DNA of 64,000 nucleotides, taken from positions 104,796 through 168,795 of the forward strand of contig CAUYUJ010019878.1 in the NCBI GenBank assembly GCA_963575745.1, given 5' to 3'. Position numbers and translations under genes: made by a program. Positions 10,740 to 20,449 of this stretch are shown in pieces. The DNA is from Prorocentrum cordatum (lineage: Eukaryota; Sar; Dinophyceae; Prorocentrales; Prorocentraceae). The first letter of the stretch is position 1. The number at the start of each line of letters is the position of its first letter. The notes under the pieces are model-generated. The model searched no databases, was not told the origin of the DNA, and saw only the letters and a program-made list of their open reading frames with translations.

Positions 10740-11480
10740 CGGCGACACGCAGGAGTGACCCTGGGCAAGAGTGACCTCTGGTGCGCGCTTTCGCGGGGGA
10801 CGAGGGGGTGGCCAAACCTGGGCGCGCAGGCCGCTGCTACGTACCGCTTCACGTTCGGCGATCGGGGGACCCCATGGGGCCCGCACCAGAGGTCCCTGCG
10901 GAGAAAGGTCACTCTTACGTGCAGTCGACATCGCGGGCCTTCCGCATGCAGAGGCGCTCCCCCGGTGCAACATACCAAACCTTCGCAGCTCCAGCCAGAG
11001 ATGCAGCCAGCACGACCTCTCCGCTGGGCGAGGACGTGGCCGTGCACACCTTTGCCTCGCTGCCCACGAGGACGTGCGAGCAATCCCATGACGCGACCGA
11101 CCAGATCTGGGCCACGCCGGCCACGACCAGAATAGAGGCCTCCTAGATGGGGTCCGAGTAGATGGGGTCGAAGGGTCGCGCCGCATCGCCAATGCATCGC
11201 CGATGTCTCGGCGATGCATCGGCGATGCATCGGCGATGTATCGTCGACGTCGGCGATGAGTCGGCGACATCGGCGTGGACAAAAACCGGGCTCCGCATCG
11301 AGCCGCATCGTCGATGCATCGGCGATGCGGCGCGATCCTCCGACCCCACCTGCTCCGACCCCATCTAGGAGGCCTAGACAGAATCGAGTCGCCGTCGCCC
11401 ACTGCCGTCGTGGCCGCGAGGGCGTCGTTCCCGCGCAGCCCCGCACCTTCCGGGGAGGCGCGCGCCGCCTGCCGTGGTGC
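10740..11480 (-). pseudogene. WD40-repeat protein remnant, split by a TIR element
   Basis: WD40 proteins form beta-propeller scaffolds. On the minus strand, 11124-10915 encodes one well-preserved repeat and part of the next: AQIWSVASWDC, a short loop, then CTATSSPSGEVVLAASLAGA followed by AKVWYVAPGERL. The order (K/Q)(V/I)W, GE/DC, SPSG, second (K/Q)VW is diagnostic. Upstream, across the element at 11134-11378, an adjacent fragment reads ASPEGAGL through GDGDSI. Deleting the element plus one 6-bp duplication joins GDGDSI to LVVAGVAQIWSV in one frame. Downstream of about 10900 the reading shifts among frames and the WD pattern fades. It could be a pseudogene, or a gene whose insertion is removed from RNA by non-canonical splicing; obvious GT/GC-AG sites are not present at the element ends. 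Confidence 0.65.
11134..11378. mobile_element. TIR element T3 (245 bp) inside the WD40 sequence
   Basis: Inverted termini of about 70 bp begin AGGCCTCCTAGATGGGGTC at both ends. The interior is GATGCATCGGC short repeats. Direct repeats CAGAAT flank it (11128-11133 and 11379-11384). It has no coding capacity, and its removal restores a WD40 reading frame. Confidence 0.8.
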
Positions 11481-11601
11481 CCCGCCCGCCGCCCGAGGGC
11501 GTCCGCTCCAGAGCGCCGGGGAGCGCCAGGACGGATCGGCAGCTGGACGACGAGCCTCGAAGCGGCGTCGGGGGACAGCCGCACCCTGCCCGCAGCAGGG
11601 C
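11481..11601. other. Unassigned, probable WD40-gene flank
   Basis: The minus-strand frames contain SPDA- and SPEG-like fragments in different frames. It is consistent with eroded WD40 sequence but not conclusive. Confidence 0.3.
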
Positions 11602-11800
11602 CTGGACGAGGCGTCTCCCCCACTGCAGGGGGGCACATGCGAACCCTGCCCCTACCCCCCACGATTTCTGAGGGGGAGGCTGGGGTTCGCTCCGCTCGGG
11701 AGCTCCCGAGGGAAGGGAACCCCACCCTCCCCCTCAGAAGTCGTGGGGGGTAAGGGGTAGGGTTCGCATGTGGCCCCCTACTGGACGAGGCGTCTCCCCC
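11602..11800. mobile_element. Palindromic element E, copy 1, between 20-bp direct repeats
   Basis: A long palindrome (about 11628-11779) has arms starting GGGGGCACATGCGAACCCT and GGGGGCCACATGCGAACCCT on the complement. The repeat CTGGACGAGGCGTCTCCCCC flanks it at 11602-11621 and 11781-11800. A shorter copy lies in the PNO1 intron at 47481-47559. Confidence 0.8.
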
Positions 11801-12180
11801 GGGTGGCAGCCGCCAACCGTGAAGACCAAGGAGTGGTCGTGCGCATGCACGGCGCGTGGAGCGCGCCAGGCTGCCAGAGGGCCCTCGGACCGAGGAGGCA
11901 GAGGGCAGGCAACGGCTGCGCAGCATCGAAGGATGCCAGGGCGCCTTGCCACAGGGGCTCCTTCTCTACGCAAGTGTTGACCACACAGTCGGCCTTTTGA
12001 TTGGACAGGACACGCGAGAGGACACAAGACCCTTCCGAGGGCCACATCGCCACAGGAGCGTAAGAAGGCCCGTGTTTCGCGAGGCACAGGACACCAGGGT
12101 GCCCTTGAGCCGGCAGGGTCGACCTACTAATCCGGGCCGACTGTACGGAGCGCACAGAGAGGCCCCAAGTCAGGCTGAAC
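11801..12180. other. Possible degenerate coding sequence, minus strand
   Basis: Minus-strand 12115-11850 reads a fairly balanced peptide (for example GVLCLAKHGPSYAPVAMWPS) that I do not recognise. It lies upstream of the WD40 remnant and might be part of the same gene. Support is weak. Confidence 0.25.
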
Positions 12181-12227
12181 AAAAAAAATAGAAAAAACAA
12201 AAAAAAAAAAAAAAAAAAAAAAAAAAC
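12181..12227 (+). repeat. Poly(A) tract
   Basis: About 25 uninterrupted A residues lie at 12202-12226, preceded by A-rich sequence. It could mark the 3' end of a retroposed copy, but no parent or duplication was found. Confidence 0.7.
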
Positions 12228-12349
12228 TTTGCTAAAAAACAGTCGTCGACGGCACGGGCCCCGACGCCCTCCGGGCCAGGCCGCGGGAAGCCCAGACCCT
12301 TGGCGGGCCGCCTGGTGTCAGAAACTACAGCCGAACATATGGTTCAGAG

Positions 12350-12357
12350 AACTACGA
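12350..12357. repeat. 8-bp target duplication of element T4 copy 1
   Basis: AACTACGA, repeated exactly at 12518-12525. Confidence 0.85.
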
Positions 12358-12517
12358 TTACGTTGGGCGGGCCCCCCTACGGGGGGATTTTCGACGAAAC
12401 ATCGAAAATGCCTAAAAGATACTCCAAACTGGTCAAGCAATACTTTAAAAAATAGTCCCCAGGCAAGTTTTTGCTATTTTTGAACATTCCCGCTGTAGAG
12501 GGACAAGCCCGACTTAA
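12358..12517. mobile_element. MITE family T4, copy 1 (160 bp)
   Basis: The termini are TTACGTTGGGCGGGC on the left and the complement of GCCCGACTTAA on the right. The subterminal block has inverted CCCCCTACGGGGGGATTTTCG, and the AT-rich core contains AATAGTCCCCAG. Exact 8-bp duplications flank it. Related copies lie at 54356-54549 and 56938-57252. An 8-bp duplication is typical of hAT-type transposases, but no transposase is encoded. Confidence 0.85.
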
Positions 12518-12525
12518 AACTACGA

Positions 12526-13345
12526 ATTGAGAAACCTGGGCCAGCGTCCTAGAAGCGTCTGGAAACCAGCCTGGGCCCAGCTGTCTTGGGGAGTGCTGCA
12601 GGCACGCACGGCAGGCTTGTGTCGTGCCGACCCTGGCGCTGGTTTCTGACACCGCGTGAGTCGTGCAACCTTGAACGGTCGGCGATTTCTAGATCGCCAG
12701 ATCGCTCCATCACGGCCGATTTGGGGCCACTGGCGGCGTCCAACCTGGAACGCCTGCGGCGTGGGTCGCTGCCGCGCTCACACGGCACGAACCTACCGCA
12801 CGTGTGTTCCAGAAGCTGGGCCACCTGCTCCGGCCAGTTTCCGATTCTTTTTTTCCTCCCCGCACATCGCTCCACCATCACCCAACCGCTTGACTGGAAG
12901 GCCGCATGCCCCGGATCCACCAGCCCGCCGAAGATGGAACGAAGGCGTCTAGCGCTGAAACGTTTCCCCGGCAGCACTCTGTTTGGAATCCGCTTCCCCT
13001 CGTGGGGGCTATTCGTACCGGTCTCTCCGAGAAACGCTGGCCCGGCTCTTCGGCTGGCAGTTTCGTACCCCTATGCCCGACCGCACGGGTGCCAACCTCT
13101 GGGCCTCCCGAGAGCCGGCAGGCAGGCGGCGACGTCGGCGAGGCGCGCTCGGGAGCCGCGGCGCGGGTGCCGCGGCGCTCGGCGTGGTGGTGACGGCGAC
13201 AGCGGCCTGGCAGAGGGCAAAAACCGAGAGGTGGGAGGCCTGGCTCGACTCGGGGCCTTAGAAATGTACCGTTGCAGGGGCCTATGAAGAGGGAGCTTGG
13301 AGGGAGAGTTTATTCCAACATCGTTGATGAGTCTTGGGTTTACAC
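12526..13345. other. Unassigned; weak coding-like segment on plus strand
   Basis: A stretch at about 13000-13120 (plus) reads RSLRETLARLFGWQFRTPMP, with balanced composition. It has no family match that I recognise. It could be an exon or a decayed repeat. Confidence 0.25.
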
Positions 13346-13472
13346 TGGTCCTCCTCCTCCTCCTCCTCCTCTCCTCCTCCTCCCTCTCTCCTCCTCCTCC
13401 TCCCTCCTCCTCCTCCTCCTCCTCCTCCTCCTCCTCCTCCTCCTCCTCCTCCTCCTCCTCTCCTCCTCCTCC

Positions 13473-13521
<49 letters not shown>

Positions 13522-13590
13522 CATCCTCATCCTCATCCTCATCCTCATCCTCATCCTCATCCTCATCCTCATCCTTCTCCTCCTCCTTTT
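13346..13590. repeat. Compound microsatellite (TCC)n-(TCA)n-(TCATCC)n
   Basis: Three array types follow one another with sharp borders near 13473 and 13519. The order suggests stepwise mutation and expansion of one array. Confidence 0.95.
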
Positions 13591-14428
13591 TGTACGTCAG
13601 ACCAACCTGAGCAGGAAGCTGCGGCGTGAGACCGTCAAAGAACGACCCCGGGGTGAAGAAGCGGAGGGGAGGGGAGGGAAGGGTTCCAGGGGCTGGCGGC
13701 TCCGAAAAGTGGGATCGTCGTGGTCAGGGTTCGGCCTGCGTCGCCACCATGCTTCCTCGAATCTCGAGCCTGGGAGGGAAAGGGAGAGAGAGAGAGAGAG
13801 AGAAACAAAAAAAAGCGCATGTAGACCTACACTCCGCCAGGCAAAATCCAGATTTGCTCGCCTGGGCATGGTGATGATGGCTGATAAGGCGATACTGGCA
13901 GTCTCGGCGGCAAACACATGGTGACGTCTGTCCTAGTCAAAGCGGGCCTTTCTGAAATACCGAGCGGCAGCGATGTTGGACGACGCCAACTCACGATCCA
14001 CCTTGCAACGACCCCTCTTCCTCGCATTGCGCGGCGATGCGACGAGCGCACGCCCTACGATGCGACGAGTGACCACCCGGGTCTGTCCCCTGCGAGGACT
14101 GGCGGGTGCGTCCGCCAGGCCAGCTCCGGCGGATGCGTCCGCCAGGCCAGCTATGGTCGGGAATTCTTGCCTAGCGCGTCGCGGCGGCGGCCCCGGCAAC
14201 ATGCTGTGCCCTGCAAGCGGGTGGCGTGACGCTCCGCTCCGCGGAGCAGGAGGCTCGGAAAAGCTCGGGACGAGAATGGGCGCGTGGACAGCGTGCCGCG
14301 CCGAAGCGCGGTGGGCCAGAGCCCGCGGCGCGACACGCCGAGCGCCAAAAAATCCCGCAGCCGCAGCCGCACCGACCAATCCCGCACCCAGCATCGGCCA
14401 GGATCGGTGCCACGTCGACGGCTGGCAC
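13591..14428. other. Unassigned with (GA)n
   Basis: A GA run lies at about 13779-13803. A 21-bp unit containing GCGTCCGCCAGGCCAGCT is repeated at about 14106 and 14134. No gene is recognised. Confidence 0.4.
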
Positions 14429-14675
<247 letters not shown>

Positions 14676-14699
14676 TTCGACCCTCGGCGAGGGCAGGAG

Positions 14700-14780
14700 C
14701 ACCCGACAGCCTCGAAGCCTCGAAGCCTCGAAGCCTCGAGGCCTCGAGGCCTCGAAGCCTCGAGGCCTCGAAGCCGCGGC
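14700..14780. repeat. 8-bp GCCTCGAA/G minisatellite
   Basis: Tandem GCCTCGAA and GCCTCGAG units. Confidence 0.9.
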
Positions 14781-14841
14781 GGGCGCCCAGAGATCCACCA
14801 GGAGGCCTCCTGGAGGCCCCCTCCCGTGACCCCCTCGCGTC

Positions 14842-15012
14842 GTGAAACAATCACGACGGGAGGTTTTCCGCTATTTTCAACATCCAGGGGCCCTCGCCGG
14901 GCCCCAGGAGCGTCAAAAATTACGCAGGATGACAAACCACTCCTGGGCGATGGGTCGAGACTTCCGGGGGGACCCCGCATTGGAAAAATCACAACATCGG
15001 ATCTCTGGGTCC
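14842..15012 (+). repeat. Dispersed repeat family A, copy at 14.8 kb
   Basis: Family A is a module of about 170 bp. It starts GAAAAAATCACGACGGGAGG, has a core GGGCCCTCGCCGGGCC, then a GACGACTCGGGATGAGAAAC-like stretch and GGGTCGAGGCTTCCGGGGAC. It ends GCATTGAAAAAATCACGAC followed by TCGGATCTCTGGG. The GAAAAAATCACGAC block is thus present at both ends in direct orientation. This copy is nearly complete. At least a dozen more lie at 31-32 kb and 47-57 kb, and one is inside a PNO1 intron. Confidence 0.85.
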
Positions 15013-15577
15013 CCAGCGGCCCTGCAGGCCCGATGGGGGGGCAAGAACGCCCCGAAACCTCGCTCCTCGAGCCTCAAGCCTCGATCGACGGCATCGGCGG
15101 CGGCTGCGACGGCGGCGGGGCCGACGCGGGAAAGCGCCGCCCCGCGCGAGAGTGGCGCACCGCCGAGACGACGAGGACGCACCGCTTTCCGCCAGCGCCC
15201 GCGCAGCTCGCGAGCCGCGCACTAACCGCGCGTGTCCCACCACTCGCTGCCGCTCTCCGCGCCCGAGCCGGCGCTGGCGCCCTCGGCCCAGTGGCGCGCG
15301 CCGGGCGCGCCCACGGCAGGGGGGAAGGGCGCGGGAGGAGGGGGAGGATGACGGGGAGGGGGCGAGGAGGAAGGGGAGGGGAGAGCGAGAGAGCAGGAGG
15401 GTGGTGGCTGTGGTCCCGGTTGCTAGCGGCCGAGTCTCTGATCCTTTCTTCCGAGAGGGAAGTCAGGTCCTCCGGTGGTATCAGAAGGCCTCCGCGGCCG
15501 CGGCGGCGGGCGCCCGAGAGCGGGCGCCGCGACGCAGGCGCGGACAACAGATCGCTTCCGCAGGGCTGCGAGAGAGA
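15013..15577. other. Very GC-rich stretch without a recognisable gene
   Basis: It ends with a leader block (GGCGCGGACAACAGATCGCT, TTCCGCAGGGCTGCGAGA) just before the GGA array. The same leader recurs before the next array at about 15985-16035. Confidence 0.5.
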
Positions 15578-15750
15578 GAGGGGAGGAGGAGGAGGAGGAG
15601 GAGGAGGAGGAGGAGGAGGAGGAGGAGGAGGGAGGAGGAGGAGGGAGGAGGAGGAGGAGGGGGAGGAGGAGGGAGGAGGGGAGGAGAGGAGGAGGAGGAG
15701 AGGAGGAGGAGGAGGAGAGAGAAGGAGGAGGAGGAGGAGGAGGAGAAGTT
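15578..15750. repeat. (GGA)n array 1
   Basis: A polypurine run of GGA triplets with GGGA interruptions. Confidence 0.95.
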
Positions 15751-16036
15751 CCTTCTCCACCTCTCTTTCGTGTGTCTGCCACTGTCGATGTCCTACATGT
15801 TGTACGCATCTCCCACAAGTCGGCGACTCCTCTCCTGGAGCGAGCGCTCCTGCAGTCGCCTGGCTCTTACGTAGGCTGATCACCCCCCCAGGGCCGACCT
15901 TCCCTAGAGCGGGAGGACGGCGTACGACGGACTCTTACGCCTTCAGCTCGTCGCGGGCGCCGCGACGCGGGCGCGGGACAAGGGATCGCTTCCGCGGGCG
16001 CGGACAAGGGATCGCTTCCGCAGCGCTGCGAGAAGA
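15751..16036. other. Spacer between two GGA arrays
   Basis: No gene is seen. Its right end repeats the leader seen at 15530-15577. Confidence 0.6.
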
Positions 16037-16747
16037 GAGGAGAGGAGAGGAGGAGGAGGAGGAGGAGGAGGAGGAGGAGGAGGAGGAGGAGGAGGAGGAG
16101 GAGGAGGAGGAGGAGGAGGAGGAGGAGGAGGAGGAGGAGGAGGAGGAGGAGGAGGAGGAGGAGGAGGAGGAGGAGGGAGGAGGGAGGAGGGGGAGGGAGG
16201 AGGGAGGAGGAGGGGGAGGAGGAGAGGAGGAGGAGGAGGAGGAGGAGGAGGAGGAGGAGGAGGAGGAGGAGGAGGAGGAGGAGGGAGGAGGAGGAGGAGG
16301 AGGAGGAGGAGGAGGGAGGAGGGGGAGGGAGGAGGAGGGAGGGAGGCGGGAGGAGGAGGAGGAGGAGGAGGAGGAGGAGGAGGAGGAGGAGGAGGAGGAG
16401 GAGGAGGAGGAGAGGAGGAGAGGAGGAGGGAGGAGGGGAAGGGAGGAGAGGAGGAGGAGGAGGAGGAGGAGGAGGAGGAGGAGGAGGAGGAGGAGGAGGA
16501 GGAGGAGGAGGAGGAGGAGGAGGAGGAGGAGGAGGAGGGAGGAGGGAGGAGGGAGGAGGGAGGAGGGAGGGGGAGGCGGAGGAGGAGGAGGAGGAGGAGG
16601 AGGAGGAGGAGGAGGAGGAGAGGAGGAGGAGGAGGAGGAGGAGGAGGAGGAGGAGGTGGAGGAGGAGGAGGAGGAGGAGGAGGAGGAGGGAGGAGGAGGG
16701 AGGAGGGAGGAGGGAGAAGGGATAAGGGAGGAGGAGGAGGAGGAGGC
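16037..16747. repeat. (GGA)n array 2, about 700 bp of polypurine
   Basis: Essentially uninterrupted purines on the plus strand. The Glu-rich plus frames and Leu/Pro/Ser minus frames are artefacts. The mirror symmetry would allow triplex (H-DNA) structures. Confidence 0.95.
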
Positions 16748-17384
16748 AGGGAAGACAGGGGAAGGCTGGGCTCCGCCGTGGCGCCCCACCGGAGTCCCGC
16801 GGGCACCTCCCCGGCCTGCAGCCGCCCCAGCGCCTCCAGGAAACGCGCCCGCAGGAGGCGCTCCTCCAGGGCGGCGGCGCCGTCGGCGCCGCCGTCGAGA
16901 GAGGGGCTCTGCTCTCCAATGGACGCAGCCAGGACGAGGACAAAATCGGGCGAGGATAAATCGAGAACAAAGTCGGGGGGGATGAGGCGATGCATCGGGC
17001 GAGGATGTGCATCGAGAGGTCGCCGGCCCCCTCGCGGAGCCACAAGGCCGCGAAGCTCAGGCCTGCTGCTCCCTGCTCCAGTTCCAGTTTCCAGTGTCCA
17101 TTGTGATAGTTCTACTTTCTGCTTCCGACTGTAAATTGTTGAAGTTCGCGCGAGGGGGGAGCCGAAAAGCGGCATGGTTATCACGCCCGAATCGCGTTGT
17201 CTGAATTCCTGCGGGGCCGTGGGGCACGTAAAATACGCGAGATGCGCGCCCCCGAGGCCATAAGCCCTTGTAAGTTCATGTTCGCGTCTCTGAGGCCACG
17301 AGCCCTCGTAAATTTCCTATTCTCACGCCCCCGAAGCCATAAACCCTCGCAACTTATGCAGTATTCGCATTGCCGAGGCCAAGA
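16748..17384. other. Unassigned stretch
   Basis: No gene is recognised. GGACAAAATCGGGCGAGGA near 16940 recurs in diverged form near 18138. Confidence 0.4.
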
Positions 17385-17946
17385 GTGCTCCAAGGCGCCC
17401 GAAGAGGGTTCCAAGACGGCCCAAGAGGGCCCAAAGGGGCCCCAAGAGCGCTCCAAGAGACCTCCCGAGAGAGCCCCAAGAGACCAAAATCGTAGATTCA
17501 CTTTCGGATTTCCGACGCTCCAGGACGGCTCAAGAAGCTCCCAAAGCCGCCCCAAGGCAGACTTAGACGCATCCAAGCGAGCCCCAAGACGGAGAGGGCT
17601 CCAAGATGGCCCAAGAAGCGCTCAAGACGGCCCAAGAGGGCCCCAGGACGGCCCCAGGAGTGGCCCAAGCAGGGGCCCACGAACCGAACATTTTATACTT
17701 GTGCCCGGAGAAGCCCCCAGGAGGCCCCAAGAGGCCGTCAAGAGGCCGTCAAGAGGCCCCAAGAGGCGCCCACGGCGCGCCCAAAAGGCCTCCAAGAGGC
17801 CCAAAAGATACCCCACGAGGCCCCAAGACGCCCCCAAGAGGCGCCCAAACCGCCTCAAAGAGGCCCCCGGGAGGCTCCCCACGACACCCGAACACACATA
17901 CAAGAGGCCTCAGACCCACAACCCAGGCACGGTGGCGGGATGGGCC
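17385..17946. repeat. GGCCCAAGA-type minisatellite N, copy 2
   Basis: It shares unit type and the terminal module of about 65 bp (17881-17946) with the array at 6660-7404. Confidence 0.85.
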
Positions 17947-18352
17947 ACGAAGATCACGCCAACGTCTCAATATACGCTGATAATTCCTATCCGCCCCTGC
18001 ATGATGTTCCCAGATGCGCCAAGGCAGCGGCGAGACGCACCGACGCGACTCTGTTATATCCCAGTCTGATAGAGAGGGGGCCAGCGGCAGGGGTCAAAGC
18101 CCTTACGGATACCATCGGGTGAGAAGAAATCGGCCGCGGACAAAATCGGGTGAGGACAGATCGAGAAGCTCTGAGATCAGGCGGCTCTGGACGCTGTCTC
18201 GAGCGCCGCGACCCTCTCGGAGCCTTCCTGAGCGCTCCGAGAGTGCCCCGGAGCGCTCTGGAACAGATTTATCCTCGTCTATCCTCGTCCTAGCCCCGTC
18301 CCTCTCCACCCGCTCGAAAGAAGAAGAAGAAGAAGAAGAAGAAGAAGAAACG
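17947..18352. other. Unassigned with (GAA)n
   Basis: A GAA run lies at about 18318-18350. No gene is seen. Confidence 0.5.
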
Positions 18353-18517
18353 GCATAAGCATAAATCTTTAGCGCTTCGGGCGGACTCCTTGGATCTGAG
18401 CAGGAAGCCCTCGCTGGCGCGCGGAGAGCGCCAGAGGCGGCGCCAGAGGCGCCGCCGGGGGGCCCCAGCGCGGATCCAAGAAATCCGCGCGGAGCGCCAA
18501 AAGGTTATGCTTATGGC
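18353..18517. mobile_element. Palindromic element M, copy 1
   Basis: Arms of about 70 bp start GCATAAGCATAA at 18353 and, complemented, GCCATAAGCATAACC at 18517. They share CTTGGATC and GGCGCC blocks. It has no coding capacity. A second, homologous copy overlaps the 3' end of the glycosyltransferase at 27938-28092. Confidence 0.75.
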
Positions 18518-18545
18518 GTTTTTTCTCCTTCGAGCCAGGGCACCC

Positions 18546-18702
18546 TTACCAGCCTCGAACGTATCCCTATCCCTAAGAGTGACACGCCAAAAGGCGATGA
18601 CAATCTTAGGGATTCGCCCTCAAAAAGAAGGGAATCCCTAAGATTGGCATCGTGATGAGGAGGTGCCCAGCATAGGGATAGGGATATGTTCCAGGCTGGT
18701 AA
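18546..18702. mobile_element. Palindromic element P1 (157 bp)
   Basis: The arms begin TTACCAGCCT and both contain TATCCCTATCCCTA. They meet at a hairpin formed by AATCTTAGGGATT and its complement around 18602-18645. No duplication is seen. Confidence 0.8.
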
Positions 18703-18974
18703 CCGTGCATTCCCTGTGTTTTTTTCGGTTTCGTGCGTGGCTTTTTCGCAGGATGATCCAGGACGCTCCTTACAAATCCCCGCCGAGAAAAAATGGGCGT
18801 TGCACCCCGAGATCTGGGCACCCCGAGAAAAAACGAGCGATGCCAAGGACAGGGCACCCCGAGATCTGGGCGTTGCCTGCTCTTCACGCCGCACTTCTCC
18901 GCCGGCTTCCTGCGGGCCCGGGGGCCACCACAGAGCGACCCGGCTCGGGGAGGTGCCGCGGGAGGAGCAGGGCT
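18703..18974. other. Unassigned with short direct repeats
   Basis: CACCCCGAGATCTGGGC occurs twice, near 18802 and 18856, with related fragments between. No gene is seen. Confidence 0.4.
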
Positions 18975-19175
18975 GACGAACGAACAACACCCACCCATAC
19001 CCATAGGGGCGGTCGTTGGGAGGAGGACTCACTATGGGTATGGGTGCGGGTTGTCGGACCCTGGGGAACGCTCCCTTTCGAGCGGGGGCCCCCATCCGAC
19101 AACACGTAGCCATAGCCCTCTCCGACCCCCCCGTGGGTATGGGTGTGTGTTGTTGGTTCGTCAAGGTTCGGGGGC
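18975..19175. mobile_element. Palindromic element P2
   Basis: The left arm starts GACGAACGAACAACACC. The complemented right arm starts GACGAACCAACAACACAC. Both continue ACCCATACCCA. An inner inverted pair (GTTGTCGGA/TCCGACAAC) lies at about 19050-19105. Confidence 0.75.
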
Positions 19176-19220
19176 TCCGCTCGCGAGTGCTCACGCCGTC
19201 GTCTTTTGCTCGCGGCGTCG

Positions 19221-19266
19221 GATCCCGGGACCCGCTCCCTCTGGGGGACCTTCGAGGGGCTGTCTT
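19221..19266. repeat. Left 46-bp direct repeat flanking element C1
   Basis: It contains GGGGGACCTTCGAGGGGCTG. A near-identical copy is at 19428-19472, and both are flush with element C1. Confidence 0.85.
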
Positions 19267-19427
19267 TGAAGGGGCTCTGGGACACACAAATAAATACACA
19301 CAAATAAAAAGGTTCCCCCTATTTTCCCATATTTTCTGGTTTTTTGTCTTCCCCCCCACTTCCCATATTTTCCCACATTTTCTGGGGGATCGACGATTCA
19401 TTGTGTCTGTGTGTTTCTTTCCCTCCT
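19267..19427 (-). mobile_element. Dispersed element family C, copy 1 (minus orientation)
   Basis: Read on the minus strand, it runs from AGGAGGGAAAGAAACACACA through AATCGTCGAT(C/T)CCCC and GGGAAGTGGGGGGAAGAC to GTGTGTCCCAGAGCCCC. It has no coding potential. Copies lie at 56590-56760 and 58562-58735. Here it is flanked flush by a 45-46-bp direct repeat. Confidence 0.85.
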
Positions 19428-19472
19428 GACCCAGGACCCGCTCCCTCTGGGGGACCTTCGAGGGGCTGTCTT
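19428..19472. repeat. Right 45-bp direct repeat flanking element C1
   Basis: Partner of 19221-19266, with a few mismatches at the outer end. Confidence 0.85.
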
Positions 19473-19489
19473 GGCAGCGCGCACCACGG

Positions 19490-19632
19490 GGCAGGGGGAG
19501 GGGGGAAGGCTTCTTCGAAGGAGGTTGCTTCGTAGAAGGCGCCGGGCCCTGCATCTGCAGACAAGGCCCGCTCCTTCTGAGAAGCAGGGGTGCTTCTAAG
19601 AAGCCTTCCACCTCCCCCTGACCCCCTTCTGG
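19490..19632. mobile_element. Hairpin element family D, copy 1
   Basis: Inverted arms are built on GGGGGAAGGCTTCTT and GCTTCTnAGAAGGCGC, and the right arm ends AAGAAGCCTTCCACCTCCCC. Copies lie at 49196-49348 and 58190-58330. It has no coding capacity. Confidence 0.8.
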
Positions 19633-19639
19633 GCGTGGC

Positions 19640-19823
19640 CGAATCACCCCCCTCTTGTGGGTGGAACCAAAAAGTTCAAATACCGCTGCTCGGGTGCATT
19701 CTGGGTGCATTCTGACCAGAATTTCGAAGCGGATCCAGTGGTGGCGACGAGGAGCTCCCAGGAGGCCCAAAAAGGGGAAAACTTGGAAAGGGTTGCGGTA
19801 TGGGCACGTTTTCCTGTTGTATT
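19640..19823. other. Unassigned spacer
   Basis: No gene is seen. Confidence 0.4.
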
Positions 19824-19984
19824 TCCCAACCATCCTGTGGTGTTGGGTCCTCGTTTTGAAGAGACAGCGCCCCGAGTCTCTCGTCTGCTCTCCTCTCCTC
19901 TCCTCTCCTCTCCTCTCCACTCCTCTCCTCTCCTCTCCTCCTTCCCCTCCTCCCTCCTCCAACTCCTCCCCCGAATCCCTCCTC

Positions 19985-20041
19985 CTTCATACTCTTCTTC
20001 ATCATCATCATCATCATCATCAGCAGCATCATCATCAGCAC

Positions 20042-20091
<50 letters not shown>

Positions 20092-20215
20092 CCACCATCA
20101 TCATCATCATCACCATCACCACCATCATCATCATCATCCTCATCATCATCATCATCATCATCAGCAGCATCATTATCGGCAGCATTATCATCATCGTCAT
20201 CATCTGCATCATCTG

Positions 20216-20247
<32 letters not shown>

Positions 20248-20271
20248 GCATCATCATCATCATCATCAACC

Positions 20272-20327
<56 letters not shown>

Positions 20328-20347
20328 GTCATCGTCATCGTCATCGT

Positions 20348-20379
<32 letters not shown>

Positions 20380-20430
20380 TCATCATGGCCGTCATCATCA
20401 CCATCATCGTCATCGTCATCGCTTTTAGTG
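19985..20430. repeat. (CAT)n/(CAG)n array
   Basis: CAT triplets with CAG interruptions make up the second part of composite S. The poly-His and poly-Ser frames are artefacts. Confidence 0.95.
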
Positions 20431-20449
20431 TCACCACAATCGACACGCA

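Noticed and set aside
12202-12226. Processed pseudogene tail
   Set aside because: No recognisable coding sequence or flanking duplication lies upstream of the A-run.
15867-17184. Leu/Pro/Ser-rich minus frames suggesting membrane proteins
   Set aside because: These are complements of the GGA array; hydrophobicity is a by-product of CTC triplets.
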